Shown: positions 44,534 to 53,506 of the stretch, in pieces
Position numbering within the stretch: position 1 is the stretch's first letter
Layout of the letters: every line of letters starts with the position of its first letter
Assembly (NCBI RefSeq): GCF_902493215.1
Contig: NZ_CABUOL010000005.1
Span: 62,001 to 126,000, forward strand
Origin: an uncultured Mediterranea sp.
GTDB lineage: Bacteria; Bacteroidota; Bacteroidia; Bacteroidales; Bacteroidaceae
Direction: 5' to 3'
DNA: 64,000 nucleotides
Notes under the pieces: model-generated
The model's database searches: none
What the model was told of the DNA's origin: nothing
The model's input: only the letters and a program-made list of their open reading frames with translations
Made by a program: the position numbers and the translations under genes

Positions 44534-47500
44534 TTACTTGCGTTCATTTCCGTTCATCTTCCGCGGGAGGGTGAAGTGCACCACGAAGCCCTTCCCCTCC
44601 TGAAGCCGCTCGGCATAGATGCGGCACCCTCGCCGGCCGGCATATTCGTCGTGGTCGCGGACGATCTGCTTGGCAATGAGGTACTCTGTGCCCTGCAAGC
44701 GGCCTCCCACGCCACCCGACATGCGCTCCAGGCTGGGTGAAAAGAGGTAGTTCAGCTCGTCCTGCGACTTGTTGCGGCGAGTGTCGGCCAAGCTGAAGCG
44801 CACAAAAGGACCGTCCACGCGGGCGGAAAGGCGGAGCATGCCCTCCAGAGGGACGGCCAAGGCTTCGTCCAGCAGGCTCTCGAAGAGGAAGTTCAACTGG
44901 TACGCATCGCCCACCACCTGCGCCTCCTCCGCCTCGACAGAGAGGCTGACGGGCGGACACTTGCCCTTCGAGGCCTTGCGGAAGTATCGCTCTGCCGTGG
45001 CCAGCAGGGAGGATGCGGAGAGGGTCGTCCGTCGGAAGGTCACTTCCTCGAGCTGGCGCGAGGCGCACGAGCTGAGCAGGAAGAACACCGCCCGATAATA
45101 GTCGGTCAGCTCGCGGACGGCGGCCAGCGTCTCGCGCTCCTCGTCGGCGGCCAGCGCCCCCGAACGGAGCCTGCCCACGAGCTGCCTGATTTTGTTGGGA
45201 TAGTAGAGGGTTTCGTGCTTGATGGTCGAGAGGCAGTTGTCGAGCACCTGGTTCTGCACATGGAGCTGGTTGTCCTCGTAGGAGGCGCGTCGGGCCTCGT
45301 CACCCGCCAGCTCGATGTCGCGGTACTTGCCAGCCAGCTTCACCACGGCGTTGAAGAGGACGATGGCCGTGTAGCGCGCCACCAGCTCGAGCAGCAGGCG
45401 GTCGTCTTCGGCCTCCGTACCCTGACGGCGCTCCAAGTGGAGCATGCCCACGCAACGACTGCCACCACCCGCCTCCACCAGCAGAGGAAGGATGTAGGTG
45501 TGGTCGGAAAACAATGCTTTCCTTTGTGCAAAGCACTGCTTTATCGCCTCCATTGCATTGTTTTCCTCGCCGGCCACCAGGCGGGGGCTGCATACATACT
45601 CCAGCCGGCGGGTGTCTTCGTCGCAGACGGCGATGCCCAGGCGATCGATGCCCACCAGCTCGTTGACCGACTGGAAGGCCTCGTCCACCATCCGTTGGGG
45701 TATCTGTCCGAGGCTGTCCTCGCCGCCGTCCACCCATTCGGAGGAGGTTTCCTGAGGCATGTGGCGGGCCGCCCTGAACATACGCCCGTTGATGTCGAGC
45801 ACCTGCTCGAGGTTCCATCGGTCTACCAGCCGACGGCGAATGTAGAGGTAATAGTAACCCAGGCACAGCAGGAAGAAGAGAAGTACGGCCAGCCAGATGC
45901 CCACCCTGCGGTTGCCTGCCGAGCGCTCCAGCTGGCGGCAATAGTCTTCGAGCGACTGGTCCTCGCCCAGCAGCTTGTAGAGGGCCGTATAGGCTTCGTT
46001 ATTGTAGCGGTAGGCCTTCCATTGCTTCAAGGCAAGGAAAGCCACGGCCGCCTCGTTGCGGATGTCCAATATCACATGATAGTCCGTATCGAACCACGCG
46101 CCCCACCATTGCAGCTCTGAGGCGACGCCCTCGCCCTCGAGCGACATCAGGGGCGTCGTCTGCCCGCTCCGTCGGACGTAATGTTCGTTCAGGCACCAAA
46201 GGGCCGAGTCGGCATAGGCCAGCGCCTGGCGGTAGTTGCGGGCGATGTTGCTGTAATAGACGGCGTTGGCATAGTCGGAGGCCCAAAGCAGAAGCTCGTC
46301 TGCCTCGTCCATCTGCCCAGCGCGGAGGGTGTCCTGCCCCGCCACGGCCGACAACGAGTCGGCTCCGCCACCTGCCTCATCGGCCATCGGACGGCCTGCA
46401 CACGAAGAAAGAACCATCAGGCAGAGCACGACCAGCCCCATCAGAGCCTTGCGCACGCCCACAGGCAGGCGGAAGTAGAAGCGGCTCCCCTTGCCCAGGC
46501 GGCTCTCCACGCCAAAGGTGCAGACGCTGAACAGGGCGTTGGTCTTGCGATACTTCTCGATGATGCCCCTGCAATTCATCAGGCCGAAGCCGCTTCCCTT
46601 GCTCTTGAGGAGCTCTTCCTTGTCGGCGGCGTCGCTCAGGCCGATGGCTTTCGAGTCGCAGACCTTCGCCTCCATGAGGGAAGCGGCGTCCGAGGGCGAG
46701 AGGCCGCGCCCGTTGTCTTCGACCGACACCTCGACGTAATCGACCCCGCAAGAGGCGTATACCTTCACGTGTCCGCCTTGCGGGGTGTACTTGCGGGCAT
46801 TGTCCACGAGCGTGTTCAACATGAAAAGGGTCAGGGCACGGTCGGCCTTCACCCACGCGTCGGTGGGCACGACCTCGAACGTCTGATGGCGCAGGTCGAA
46901 CACCCTCCTGCCCTTGCCCAGCAGGGCGAAGAGGTCGCCGAGGGCAAAGTTCTCCACATGGAGGCTCAAGGCCCCCTGCTTCATGCGAATCCACAGGGCC
47001 AGGATGTCGTTGTAGTCGTTGATGGTAGCTACCAGTTCGTCCATATACTGATATTTTCCCGCCTTGACTTCCGCCTGAAGCATATCGCCTCCCTGCGCCA
47101 TCTTGCCGGCCTCGTTGGCCAGGCGGTCGATGTAGGGCTGCATGCCATTGACAATGGCCAGGCAGGCTTTCTTCTCCACATTGCTCCGCTTACGGGCGGC
47201 GATGTGCTGCTCGCTGACGTAGCGTTCCTTCTCCAGCCGGCGGCGTTCGTCGCCCAGGGCGATGGTAGCCAGGCCGTTCTCGAACGCCCATTGGATGTAG
47301 GGCGTCAAGAGCCTGCGCAGGGCCTCTTCATCACGCTTCAGGTGCAGGTGGGGGAAGGAAATCTGCCCGCCCTCCACCACGAAGTCCCTCGTGCCGAAGA
47401 GTTGCTCCACATCATCGGCCACGGCCAAGGTGATGGCTTCGGCCACTTCCTCCTGCGTCTGCGCTTCGGCAGGGATGGAGGCGGTAATCTTCTGGCAGAT

Positions 47501-48934
47501 GTCGAGTACAAGGCGTAGGCGGCGGAGGTGCGTCAGGTTGCGCTTCTTCGAGCGGCGGTTGAAGAACCAGAAGAACACCAGCACCGCCACGATGCCCGCC
47601 ACCACGGCCAGCGACCATTGGTTCAGCACGTACATGCCCCGCTCCAAGGCCTCGTAGCGGCTCTCCAGCTCCTTGTCCTGACGGGTGTCTTCGAGGATGT
47701 CGAGGTAGATGTTGCGGTTGTAGTCGGAGCGCTCCTTCATACCCAGGCCTGCATACGACACACTGAGCTGGTCGCGGATGCGCGATATCCATTCGGGGGC
47801 CGTCATCAGCTTGTCCGTCATCCAACGCTGCTCCACGGCAGGAGCGTTGCGATGGTCGTACATCTTCAGGCGGTCGAGGCTGTCTTCGCACTGGTAATAA
47901 TGACGATGATGGGCGTTCACGGCCTCCAACGCCACCTGAAGCGTGTCGAGCGCCTCGCCATAGCGGCCATGCTCGTTCAGGTAGCGCCCTATCTGCACGT
48001 AGGTGCCCACCGTCTGATACACATCTTTATAAGGAGCGAACTTCTGCAAGGATTCCTGCCCCAGACGCAAGGGGAGCAACGTGTCGGCCGCTCCGCCCAG
48101 CATGTCGAGGGCATGCCTGCGATGCTCCACGAAGCAGGCATAGTCGTCGGCCGAAGACATCAGGTCGGCCATCGCCTGCAGGCAGCAGCCTTCGAAATAG
48201 GGAAAATCCTTCTGCAAGGCCACCCGCCACGTGGTGAAGAGCTCATCGAAGTCGCGCAACTTCTGCCCTTCGGCTCCCTTTTCCTCCACGAGCGAAGCCG
48301 CTCCGCGGACGTAGTGGGCATAGAGCCATTGGGCAGTGTCGGCCATCCCTTCGTCGGACACCTGGCGGATGTTTTCCAACGCCTCGGGCCGTTGTTGCAG
48401 ATAATAATAGTAGACGGCCGACACGATGTAGAACTCCGAACGGGCATAGCCGAGCCGCTTGCGTCCCCGCCCCTCGGCAAAGAGGGCATCGTCCTCGGCA
48501 ATGCGGCTCATGCGCCTCAGGGCGCTGTTGCGATAATCGTAGAATTCCTTGTTCAGAGCCGTCCGCTGGTAGAGTCTCATCAAGCCTACATCGGCCACAA
48601 GCAGCTCCAGCTCGTTCTTCGTCAGCTCGTAGACGGAGCGGTACAAGGCTTCGGCCTTCTTGAAATCCATCTCCATAAAAGCACAGAAGGCCAGGTTGTT
48701 GCAGGCTTCTGCCTTGCCCGAACGATAGAAACGCGCCTCCTCGAAGGCACGACGGGCCGCCACACGCGACGAGTCGAGGTCGCGATAGCGCCAGGCATAG
48801 GCCTCCCCGTTGAGCGAGTCTACCCGCCCCACTTCGCCCGAAGGCGCCAGGCCCTCACACGAAGCCAGTGCCAGCCATACGCACCACGCGCAGGCACAGA
48901 CGAGCTTGAATGCCACACATTTCACTGTTCTCAT
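44534..48934 (-). CDS. fused tandem sensor histidine kinase (two kinase halves)
   Basis: A continuous 1466-residue frame. Half 1: lipoprotein-like signal (LALASC, Cys26), helical TPR-like periplasmic region (about 40-430), membrane helix (about 437-458), then a cytosolic kinase with N box NTLVDNARKYTP (about 706-717) and G box KGSGFGLMNC (about 776-786). Half 2: a second signal-like helix with lipobox pattern (MGLVVLCLMVLSSC, from Met832), a short helical periplasmic part (about 850-1005), a membrane helix (about 1010-1033), a GAF-like domain, a possible His site in STIKHETLYYPNK (about 1233-1245) and a degenerate ATP-binding domain. Probably two kinase genes fused. A palindromic 22-bp array encodes residues about 1124-1142. 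Confidence 0.85.
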   Translation of the reverse strand: MRTVKCVAFKLVCACAWCVWLALASCEGLAPSGEVGRVDSLNGEAYAWRYRDLDSSRVAARRAFEEARFYRSGKAEACNNLAFCAFMEMDFKKAEALYRSVYELTKNELELLVADVGLMRLYQRTALNKEFYDYRNSALRRMSRIAEDDALFAEGRGRKRLGYARSEFYIVSAVYYYYLQQRPEALENIRQVSDEGMADTAQWLYAHYVRGAASLVEEKGAEGQKLRDFDELFTTWRVALQKDFPYFEGCCLQAMADLMSSADDYACFVEHRRHALDMLGGAADTLLPLRLGQESLQKFAPYKDVYQTVGTYVQIGRYLNEHGRYGEALDTLQVALEAVNAHHRHYYQCEDSLDRLKMYDHRNAPAVEQRWMTDKLMTAPEWISRIRDQLSVSYAGLGMKERSDYNRNIYLDILEDTRQDKELESRYEALERGMYVLNQWSLAVVAGIVAVLVFFWFFNRRSKKRNLTHLRRLRLVLDICQKITASIPAEAQTQEEVAEAITLAVADDVEQLFGTRDFVVEGGQISFPHLHLKRDEEALRRLLTPYIQWAFENGLATIALGDERRRLEKERYVSEQHIAARKRSNVEKKACLAIVNGMQPYIDRLANEAGKMAQGGDMLQAEVKAGKYQYMDELVATINDYNDILALWIRMKQGALSLHVENFALGDLFALLGKGRRVFDLRHQTFEVVPTDAWVKADRALTLFMLNTLVDNARKYTPQGGHVKVYASCGVDYVEVSVEDNGRGLSPSDAASLMEAKVCDSKAIGLSDAADKEELLKSKGSGFGLMNCRGIIEKYRKTNALFSVCTFGVESRLGKGSRFYFRLPVGVRKALMGLVVLCLMVLSSCAGRPMADEAGGGADSLSAVAGQDTLRAGQMDEADELLLWASDYANAVYYSNIARNYRQALAYADSALWCLNEHYVRRSGQTTPLMSLEGEGVASELQWWGAWFDTDYHVILDIRNEAAVAFLALKQWKAYRYNNEAYTALYKLLGEDQSLEDYCRQLERSAGNRRVGIWLAVLLFFLLCLGYYYLYIRRRLVDRWNLEQVLDINGRMFRAARHMPQETSSEWVDGGEDSLGQIPQRMVDEAFQSVNELVGIDRLGIAVCDEDTRRLEYVCSPRLVAGEENNAMEAIKQCFAQRKALFSDHTYILPLLVEAGGGSRCVGMLHLERRQGTEAEDDRLLLELVARYTAIVLFNAVVKLAGKYRDIELAGDEARRASYEDNQLHVQNQVLDNCLSTIKHETLYYPNKIRQLVGRLRSGALAADEERETLAAVRELTDYYRAVFFLLSSCASRQLEEVTFRRTTLSASSLLATAERYFRKASKGKCPPVSLSVEAEEAQVVGDAYQLNFLFESLLDEALAVPLEGMLRLSARVDGPFVRFSLADTRRNKSQDELNYLFSPSLERMSGGVGGRLQGTEYLIAKQIVRDHDEYAGRRGCRIYAERLQEGKGFVVHFTLPRKMNGNERK
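45508..45564. repeat. 22-bp-period palindromic array, core A (copy 3, inside coding sequence)
   Basis: AAAACAATGCTTT (45508), AAAGCACTGCTTT (45530) and ATTGCATTGTTTT (45552) start exactly 22 bp apart, inside the double kinase gene. The encoded stretch is NNAMEAIKQCFAQRKALF, between two parts of the GAF-like domain. It is the same element as the intergenic arrays at 1098, 36325 and 56848. Confidence 0.88.
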
Positions 48935-48939
48935 GCTAA

Positions 48940-48969
48940 CAAAGCTACGAATAAATCAGTAAAAAACAG
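48940..48969 (-). promoter_or_regulatory. possible promoter of the double kinase operon, very close to the ATG
   Basis: On the minus strand TAGCTTTG (48947 to 48940) matches the -7 element, with a TCTG 3/4 match near 48967-48970. It ends only 5 bp before the ATG at 48934, implying a leaderless or almost leaderless transcript. Confidence 0.35.
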
Positions 48970-49091
48970 ACGTTCGCCCCCAAGAAAAAACGTTTATTAT
49001 CATTCGGACGGAAAGGCGCCCGTTTTCAGAGGAGAAAAAGAGGGCTTTTCCTGCTTTCCATCTCCTCCGTCTTATTTTTATACAATAAGTC

Positions 49092-49123
49092 TTGGCGAAA
49101 TCAGCAAGAAATGCCTACCTTTG
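49092..49123 (+). promoter_or_regulatory. Bacteroidetes-type promoter of prs
   Basis: TTGG (49092-49095; 3/4 to TTTG), 20 bp, TACCTTTG (49116-49123). The leader to the ATG at 49163 would be about 33 nt. Confidence 0.65.
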
Positions 49124-49162
49124 CAGAAGTTTAATAAATAGGTAACATCTATTACAATAACA

Positions 49163-50101
49163 ATGAGCGAAAAAGCACCCTTTTTGGTATTCTCAGGAAC
49201 AAATTCGAGATACCTTGCAGAGAAAATCTGCGCAAGCCTGAATTGCCCGCTGGGAAAAATGAACATCACCCACTTTGCCGACGGTGAGTTCGCCGTGTCT
49301 TACGAAGAGTCCATCCGCGGAGCAAATGTCTTCCTGGTTCAATCCACTTTCCCCAACTCTGACAACCTGATGGAGTTGCTGCTGATGATTGACGCTGCCA
49401 AGCGTGCATCGGCCAAGACCATCAACGCCGTAGTGCCCTACTTCGGCTGGGCCCGTCAGGACAGAAAGGACAAACCGCGTGTATCTATCGGCGCCAAGCT
49501 GGTGGCCGACCTGCTCTCTGTAGCCGGCATCGACCGTCTGATTACGATGGACCTGCACGCCGACCAGATCCAAGGTTTCTTCAACATTCCTGTAGACCAC
49601 CTCTATGCATCGGCCGTATTCCTGCCCTACATCCAGTCACTCAACTTGGAAGACCTGGTTATCGCCACGCCCGACGTAGGCGGTTCCAAGCGCGCCAGCA
49701 CATTCTCCAAGTATCTGGGTGTGCCCCTGGTACTCTGCAACAAGTCGCGCGAGAAAGCCAACGAAGTGGCTTCCATGCAGATCATCGGCGATGTGAAGGA
49801 CAAGAACGTAGTACTCGTTGACGACATCGTAGACACCGCCGGTACCATCACCAAGGCTGCCGACATCATGCTGGCCGCAGGTGCCAAGTCGGTACGTGCC
49901 ATCGCCAGCCATTGCGTCATGTCCGACCCCGCCTCTTTCCGCGTGCAAGAGTCTGGCCTGACTGAAATGGTGTTCACCGACAGTATCCCCTACTCCAAGA
50001 AGTGTGCCAAGGTAAAACAGCTGAGCATTGCCGACATGTTTGCCGAGACCATCAAGCGTGTAGTGAACAACGAATCCATCAGCTCGCAATATCTGATTTA
50101 A
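49163..50101 (+). CDS. prs: ribose-phosphate pyrophosphokinase
   Basis: A 312-residue enzyme making PRPP from ribose-5-phosphate and ATP, for nucleotide, histidine and tryptophan synthesis. FSGTNSRYLAEKI starts the fold; the ATP-binding flexible loop contains YFGWARQDRKDKPRVSIGAKL; MDLHADQIQGFFNIPVDHL is the family signature; and VVLVDDIVDTAGTITKAA is the PRPP-binding loop. Length is normal. It has its own promoter and terminator. Confidence 0.97.
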   Translation: MSEKAPFLVFSGTNSRYLAEKICASLNCPLGKMNITHFADGEFAVSYEESIRGANVFLVQSTFPNSDNLMELLLMIDAAKRASAKTINAVVPYFGWARQDRKDKPRVSIGAKLVADLLSVAGIDRLITMDLHADQIQGFFNIPVDHLYASAVFLPYIQSLNLEDLVIATPDVGGSKRASTFSKYLGVPLVLCNKSREKANEVASMQIIGDVKDKNVVLVDDIVDTAGTITKAADIMLAAGAKSVRAIASHCVMSDPASFRVQESGLTEMVFTDSIPYSKKCAKVKQLSIADMFAETIKRVVNNESISSQYLI

Positions 50102-50127
50102 GCCGAAGAGGCTGAAAGATAAAAGAA

Positions 50128-50166
50128 AAGGGAGTGCATCCGACGCGATGCACTCCCTTCTTTATT
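50128..50166. terminator. terminator between prs and the MORN gene
   Basis: GGGAGTGCATC pairs with GATGCACTCCC around a short loop, followed by TTCTTTATTTCTT. The flanking genes converge, so it may serve both. Confidence 0.88.
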
Positions 50167-50192
50167 TCTTGCACGAGAACGTATCCCAGCCC

Positions 50193-51365
50193 TCAGTTGC
50201 TGGACACGATACGCCCCATCTTATAGGTCACCTTGCGGATTTCCTTGCCGAACTTGTCCTTCTCCACAAAGGGGCCGTCCTTCTTGCCTTGCTTGAAGAA
50301 GCCCTCGAAAGTGTTTCCGTCCTTGTCGGTCTGTATGCCGCTGCCTTCTTCCAATCCGTCTACAAAGCCGCCAGTATAGCGGGTGCCGTTGGCCTGCACC
50401 AGCGTACCGCGGCCGTCGAACTTGTTGTGCTTCCATTCGCCGTCGTACGAATCGCCCGCACTCCACTTGTACACGCCCTTGCCGTTGCGTTCGTTGTCTT
50501 TCCACTCGCCCTCGTAGACGGCGCCGTTGGCCCACGTAAAGGTACCCTTACCCTCCTGCATGCCATTCTTGAAACCGCCCACATACTTGTCGCCGTTGGC
50601 GTGGTAGTAGATGCCTTCGCCCGTGCGTTCGCCCTGCACGTAGGATCCTTCGTAGCGGTCGCCCGTGTGGAAGAAGTAAATGCCCTGGCCGTGCTGCATG
50701 TCGTCGCGCCATCCGCCCACGTACTTGTCGCCGTTGGCATATTCGAACGTACCCTGGCCGCTACGGAAGTCGTCCTTCCACTCGCCTTCGTACTTGCTTC
50801 CGTCGTTCCACACCAGCTTGCCTTTGCCGTTCTTCTTGTCGTTCTTCCACGAACCCGTGTAGCTCGAACCGTTCTTCCACGTATAGGTGCCCTGGCCTTC
50901 GCGCTTGTCGTTCACCCAGTTGCCCACGTAGACGTCGCCGTTGTAGTAGTACATCGTGCCTTCGCCATGCTGGTAGTCCTGATACCACAAGCCGTCGTAG
51001 CGGTTGTTGTTCACAAAGTAGTAGACGCCCTGCCCGTGCTGCTGGTCCTGAAACCACTGGCCTTCGTAGCGTTCGCCGTCTGAAAAGGTGTAGACGCCAT
51101 ATCCCTGACGCTTGCCTTTCACATATTCGCCTTCGTAGGTATCACCGTTCTTGAAAACCGTCTTACCTTTTCCGTTGGGCTTGCGTCCCTTCATTTCGCC
51201 TGTGTAGACCGCCCCATCCTTGAAGGTATAGGTTCCGATGCGGACCTCCGAGGAGAAGACGTTCTTCACCTTGTCCAGAAAGCCTCCGTTCTCCTGTGCG
51301 GAAACGGCGGGGCCCTGACAAAGACAGGCCATCGCAAATGCTATATAGATGTATCTTGCTTTCAT
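50193..51365 (-). CDS. MORN-repeat protein, exported
   Basis: A 390-residue protein with a signal peptide (MKARYIYIAFAMACLCQGPAVSAQ) and about 14 consecutive 23-residue MORN repeats of the form Y-x-G-x-W-x-x-(D/G)-x-x-x-G-x-G-x-(Y/F) (for example DTYEGEYVKGKRQGYGVYTF) filling residues about 45-375. MORN repeats form elongated beta-sheets used for membrane or protein contact. Nothing enzymatic is visible. TAAATTTG on the minus strand (51407 to 51400) is a possible -7 box. Its partner is unknown. Confidence 0.88.
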   Translation of the reverse strand: MKARYIYIAFAMACLCQGPAVSAQENGGFLDKVKNVFSSEVRIGTYTFKDGAVYTGEMKGRKPNGKGKTVFKNGDTYEGEYVKGKRQGYGVYTFSDGERYEGQWFQDQQHGQGVYYFVNNNRYDGLWYQDYQHGEGTMYYYNGDVYVGNWVNDKREGQGTYTWKNGSSYTGSWKNDKKNGKGKLVWNDGSKYEGEWKDDFRSGQGTFEYANGDKYVGGWRDDMQHGQGIYFFHTGDRYEGSYVQGERTGEGIYYHANGDKYVGGFKNGMQEGKGTFTWANGAVYEGEWKDNERNGKGVYKWSAGDSYDGEWKHNKFDGRGTLVQANGTRYTGGFVDGLEEGSGIQTDKDGNTFEGFFKQGKKDGPFVEKDKFGKEIRKVTYKMGRIVSSN

Positions 51366-51446
51366 TGTCTGCTCGTATTTCTCTTTTCACTTTAAGTGAC
51401 AAATTTACAATTTATCCGCCAAAGAGGGGGAATGCCCCACGGCTTT

Positions 51447-52736
51447 TTAGGACATTTTTTTACCCGACACCACTTCTTTTAAATTCTCTTTGCACAAGTA
51501 TTCCTGCGCCAGACGGCGGAGTTCTTCGGGGGTCACGCCGCTGATGGCGGCCTGTACCTCGTCGAAATAGGTGTCGGGCAGGTGCGACGTGTGGAGGAAA
51601 ATCCAGGCGTCGGACAGGGAGAAGGCCGACTCATAGCTGCGGCAGATGTCGCCCATCATGTAGTTCTTCACCATCTGAAGTTCGTCCAGAGGCACCAGCT
51701 CGTGTTGCAGGCGGTCTATTTCGTGGTAGACTTCGGCCACGAGCGGCTCCACATACTCGTTGGCCGTCTCGGCGGAGATGGCCAGCAGGCTGTCGTCGGG
51801 ATAGGAAGCGAGGCCGGCAGAGATGCCATAAGTGTAGCCCTTGTCCTCGCGGATGTTGGACATGAGGCGGCTGCCAAAGTATCCACCCAGCAGGGTGACC
51901 AGCACACGAAGCTTCGCAAAGTCGGGATGGTGGCGGCTGATGGTGACAAGTCCCATGCGCACGGCGCTCTGCAAGGCATCGGGACGCTCGATGAAGAGGC
52001 GTTTGTCCGAGGTGGTGCAGGGCTCGAAAGAGGCGCGCGAGGGACGTTGCAGGCCCTCGCCGAAAGGCTCCGCTCCGAAGCAGGCCTCCAGCCGGCGCAG
52101 ACATTCATCGGTCACCTTACCCGAGACGTAGACGGAGCAGCCGGCCGCATGATAGTGGCGGCGGTAGAAGTCGTACAGCAGTTCGGGAGTGATGCGCCCG
52201 TAGTCGGCCTCACAAGCCACGCGTCCACAGGGATGGGCGTCGCCGTAGAGGGCACTCACCAGCCCCCGATGGGCCAGAAAGTCGACCTTCTGCTGGTTTA
52301 CCTTGAACTGCTGGACGTTGTTGGCCACCACCGTCGCCAGTTCGGCTTCGGGGAAGGCAGGTTCCTTCACGAGGCTCTCGAGCACGTCGAGCGTCTGGGG
52401 CAGGTACTTGTTGAGCGAATAGAGGGTAACGAAGGCATGCTCGGCAGCACTCGAGAGGTCGAGCCACGCGCCATAATAGTCGAGCTTCTCGGCTATCTGG
52501 GCAGCGGTATAGCGTCGGGTGCCTTCGCGCAACATGCGGTTGGCGAAAAGGGCCTGGAGGGGATATTGCTGGTGCCAGCGTCCGCCTTCGATGAGGACGT
52601 CGACACGCACCACCTCGTTGTCGCCCGCATGGAGCACACTGAGGGGCACGCCGTTGGGCCACACCACCCGCTCGGGGCGGCGCACCGCCATGGGGCCGGG
52701 CTTGCGTATAGGGGGCTGTTGGGTACGGTCGGTCAT
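51447..52736 (-). CDS. M16-family peptidase-like protein, probably non-catalytic
   Basis: A 429-residue protein with the two-lobed M16 (insulinase/pitrilysin) fold. Where active enzymes have the zinc motif HxxEH, this one reads ALFANRMLREGT, so zinc binding and peptide cleavage are not expected from this chain. The second-half signature (GYFGSRLMSNIREDKGYTYGISAGL) is intact, as in the non-catalytic partner of heterodimeric M16 pairs. No active M16 partner is present in the window. Its start overlaps the kdsB stop by 4 bp, so they are translationally coupled. Confidence 0.85.
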   Translation of the reverse strand: MTDRTQQPPIRKPGPMAVRRPERVVWPNGVPLSVLHAGDNEVVRVDVLIEGGRWHQQYPLQALFANRMLREGTRRYTAAQIAEKLDYYGAWLDLSSAAEHAFVTLYSLNKYLPQTLDVLESLVKEPAFPEAELATVVANNVQQFKVNQQKVDFLAHRGLVSALYGDAHPCGRVACEADYGRITPELLYDFYRRHYHAAGCSVYVSGKVTDECLRRLEACFGAEPFGEGLQRPSRASFEPCTTSDKRLFIERPDALQSAVRMGLVTISRHHPDFAKLRVLVTLLGGYFGSRLMSNIREDKGYTYGISAGLASYPDDSLLAISAETANEYVEPLVAEVYHEIDRLQHELVPLDELQMVKNYMMGDICRSYESAFSLSDAWIFLHTSHLPDTYFDEVQAAISGVTPEELRRLAQEYLCKENLKEVVSGKKMS

Positions 52737-53506
52737 CGGGCGGCGTGTGTTTTCAGGAATTCTTCCGCACGCGCCAGGTCCTGCGGCGTGTCGATGCCGA
52801 TGGTCTCTACGTCGGTGGTGCCCACCTTGATGCGATAGCCGTTCTCCAGCCAGCGGAGCTGTTCGAGCGACTCGGCCAGCTCGAGGGACGACTGGGGCAA
52901 GGAGGTTATCTGACGAAGCACGTCGACGCGGTAGGCATAGAGGCCGATGTGCTTGTAGTAGACGTGGTTCTTGAGCCAGTCGTGCTTGTCGGCATTGCGC
53001 TGGTAAGGGATGATGGAGCGGCTGAAGTAGAGGGCGTTGTGGTTCTTGTCCACCACCACCTTGGGTGAGTTGACGTTCTCCAGCGCCTCGAAGCCGTTGT
53101 CGGGCGTAAAGGGTTTCACCAGCGTGGCTATCTGCGTGGCTTCGTCGTCGAAGCAGGCCTTCAGGGCTTCGAGCTGGGAGGGCTGGATGAAGGGTTCGTC
53201 GCCCTGTATGTTCACCACCACGTCGTAGCCGGCGCCCACCTTGGTGCAGGCTTCGTAGCAGCGGTCGGTGCCGCTCTTGTGGTGGACGGAGGTCATCACT
53301 ACCTGCCCGCCGAAGGCGCGCACGGCCTCGGCGATGCGTTCGTCGTCGGTAGCCACCCAGGCGTCGTCCAGCACGCCTGCCACCTGTTCGTACACCCGTT
53401 GTATCACGGTCTTGCCGCCCAGCATGGCCAAAGGTTTGGCGGGGAAACGCGTGGAAGCGTAACGGGCGGGTATGATTCCTATAAATTTCAAGTCACTATT
53501 TTTCAT
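52733..53506 (-). CDS. kdsB: CMP-KDO synthetase (3-deoxy-manno-octulosonate cytidylyltransferase)
   Basis: A 257-residue cytidylyltransferase that activates KDO for lipid A-core synthesis. IPARYASTRFPAKPLAML is the nucleotide-binding N terminus; VVMTSVHHKSGTDRCYEA and VVNIQGDEPFI hold further substrate and metal-binding residues; and TVETIGIDTPQDLARAE matches the KdsB C-terminal region. The start at 53506 (MKNSDLKFIG) is chosen because the frame upstream to 53539 is made of heptad-repeat DNA. It overlaps the end of folK by about 11 bp. Confidence 0.95.
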   Translation of the reverse strand: MKNSDLKFIGIIPARYASTRFPAKPLAMLGGKTVIQRVYEQVAGVLDDAWVATDDERIAEAVRAFGGQVVMTSVHHKSGTDRCYEACTKVGAGYDVVVNIQGDEPFIQPSQLEALKACFDDEATQIATLVKPFTPDNGFEALENVNSPKVVVDKNHNALYFSRSIIPYQRNADKHDWLKNHVYYKHIGLYAYRVDVLRQITSLPQSSLELAESLEQLRWLENGYRIKVGTTDVETIGIDTPQDLARAEEFLKTHAAR

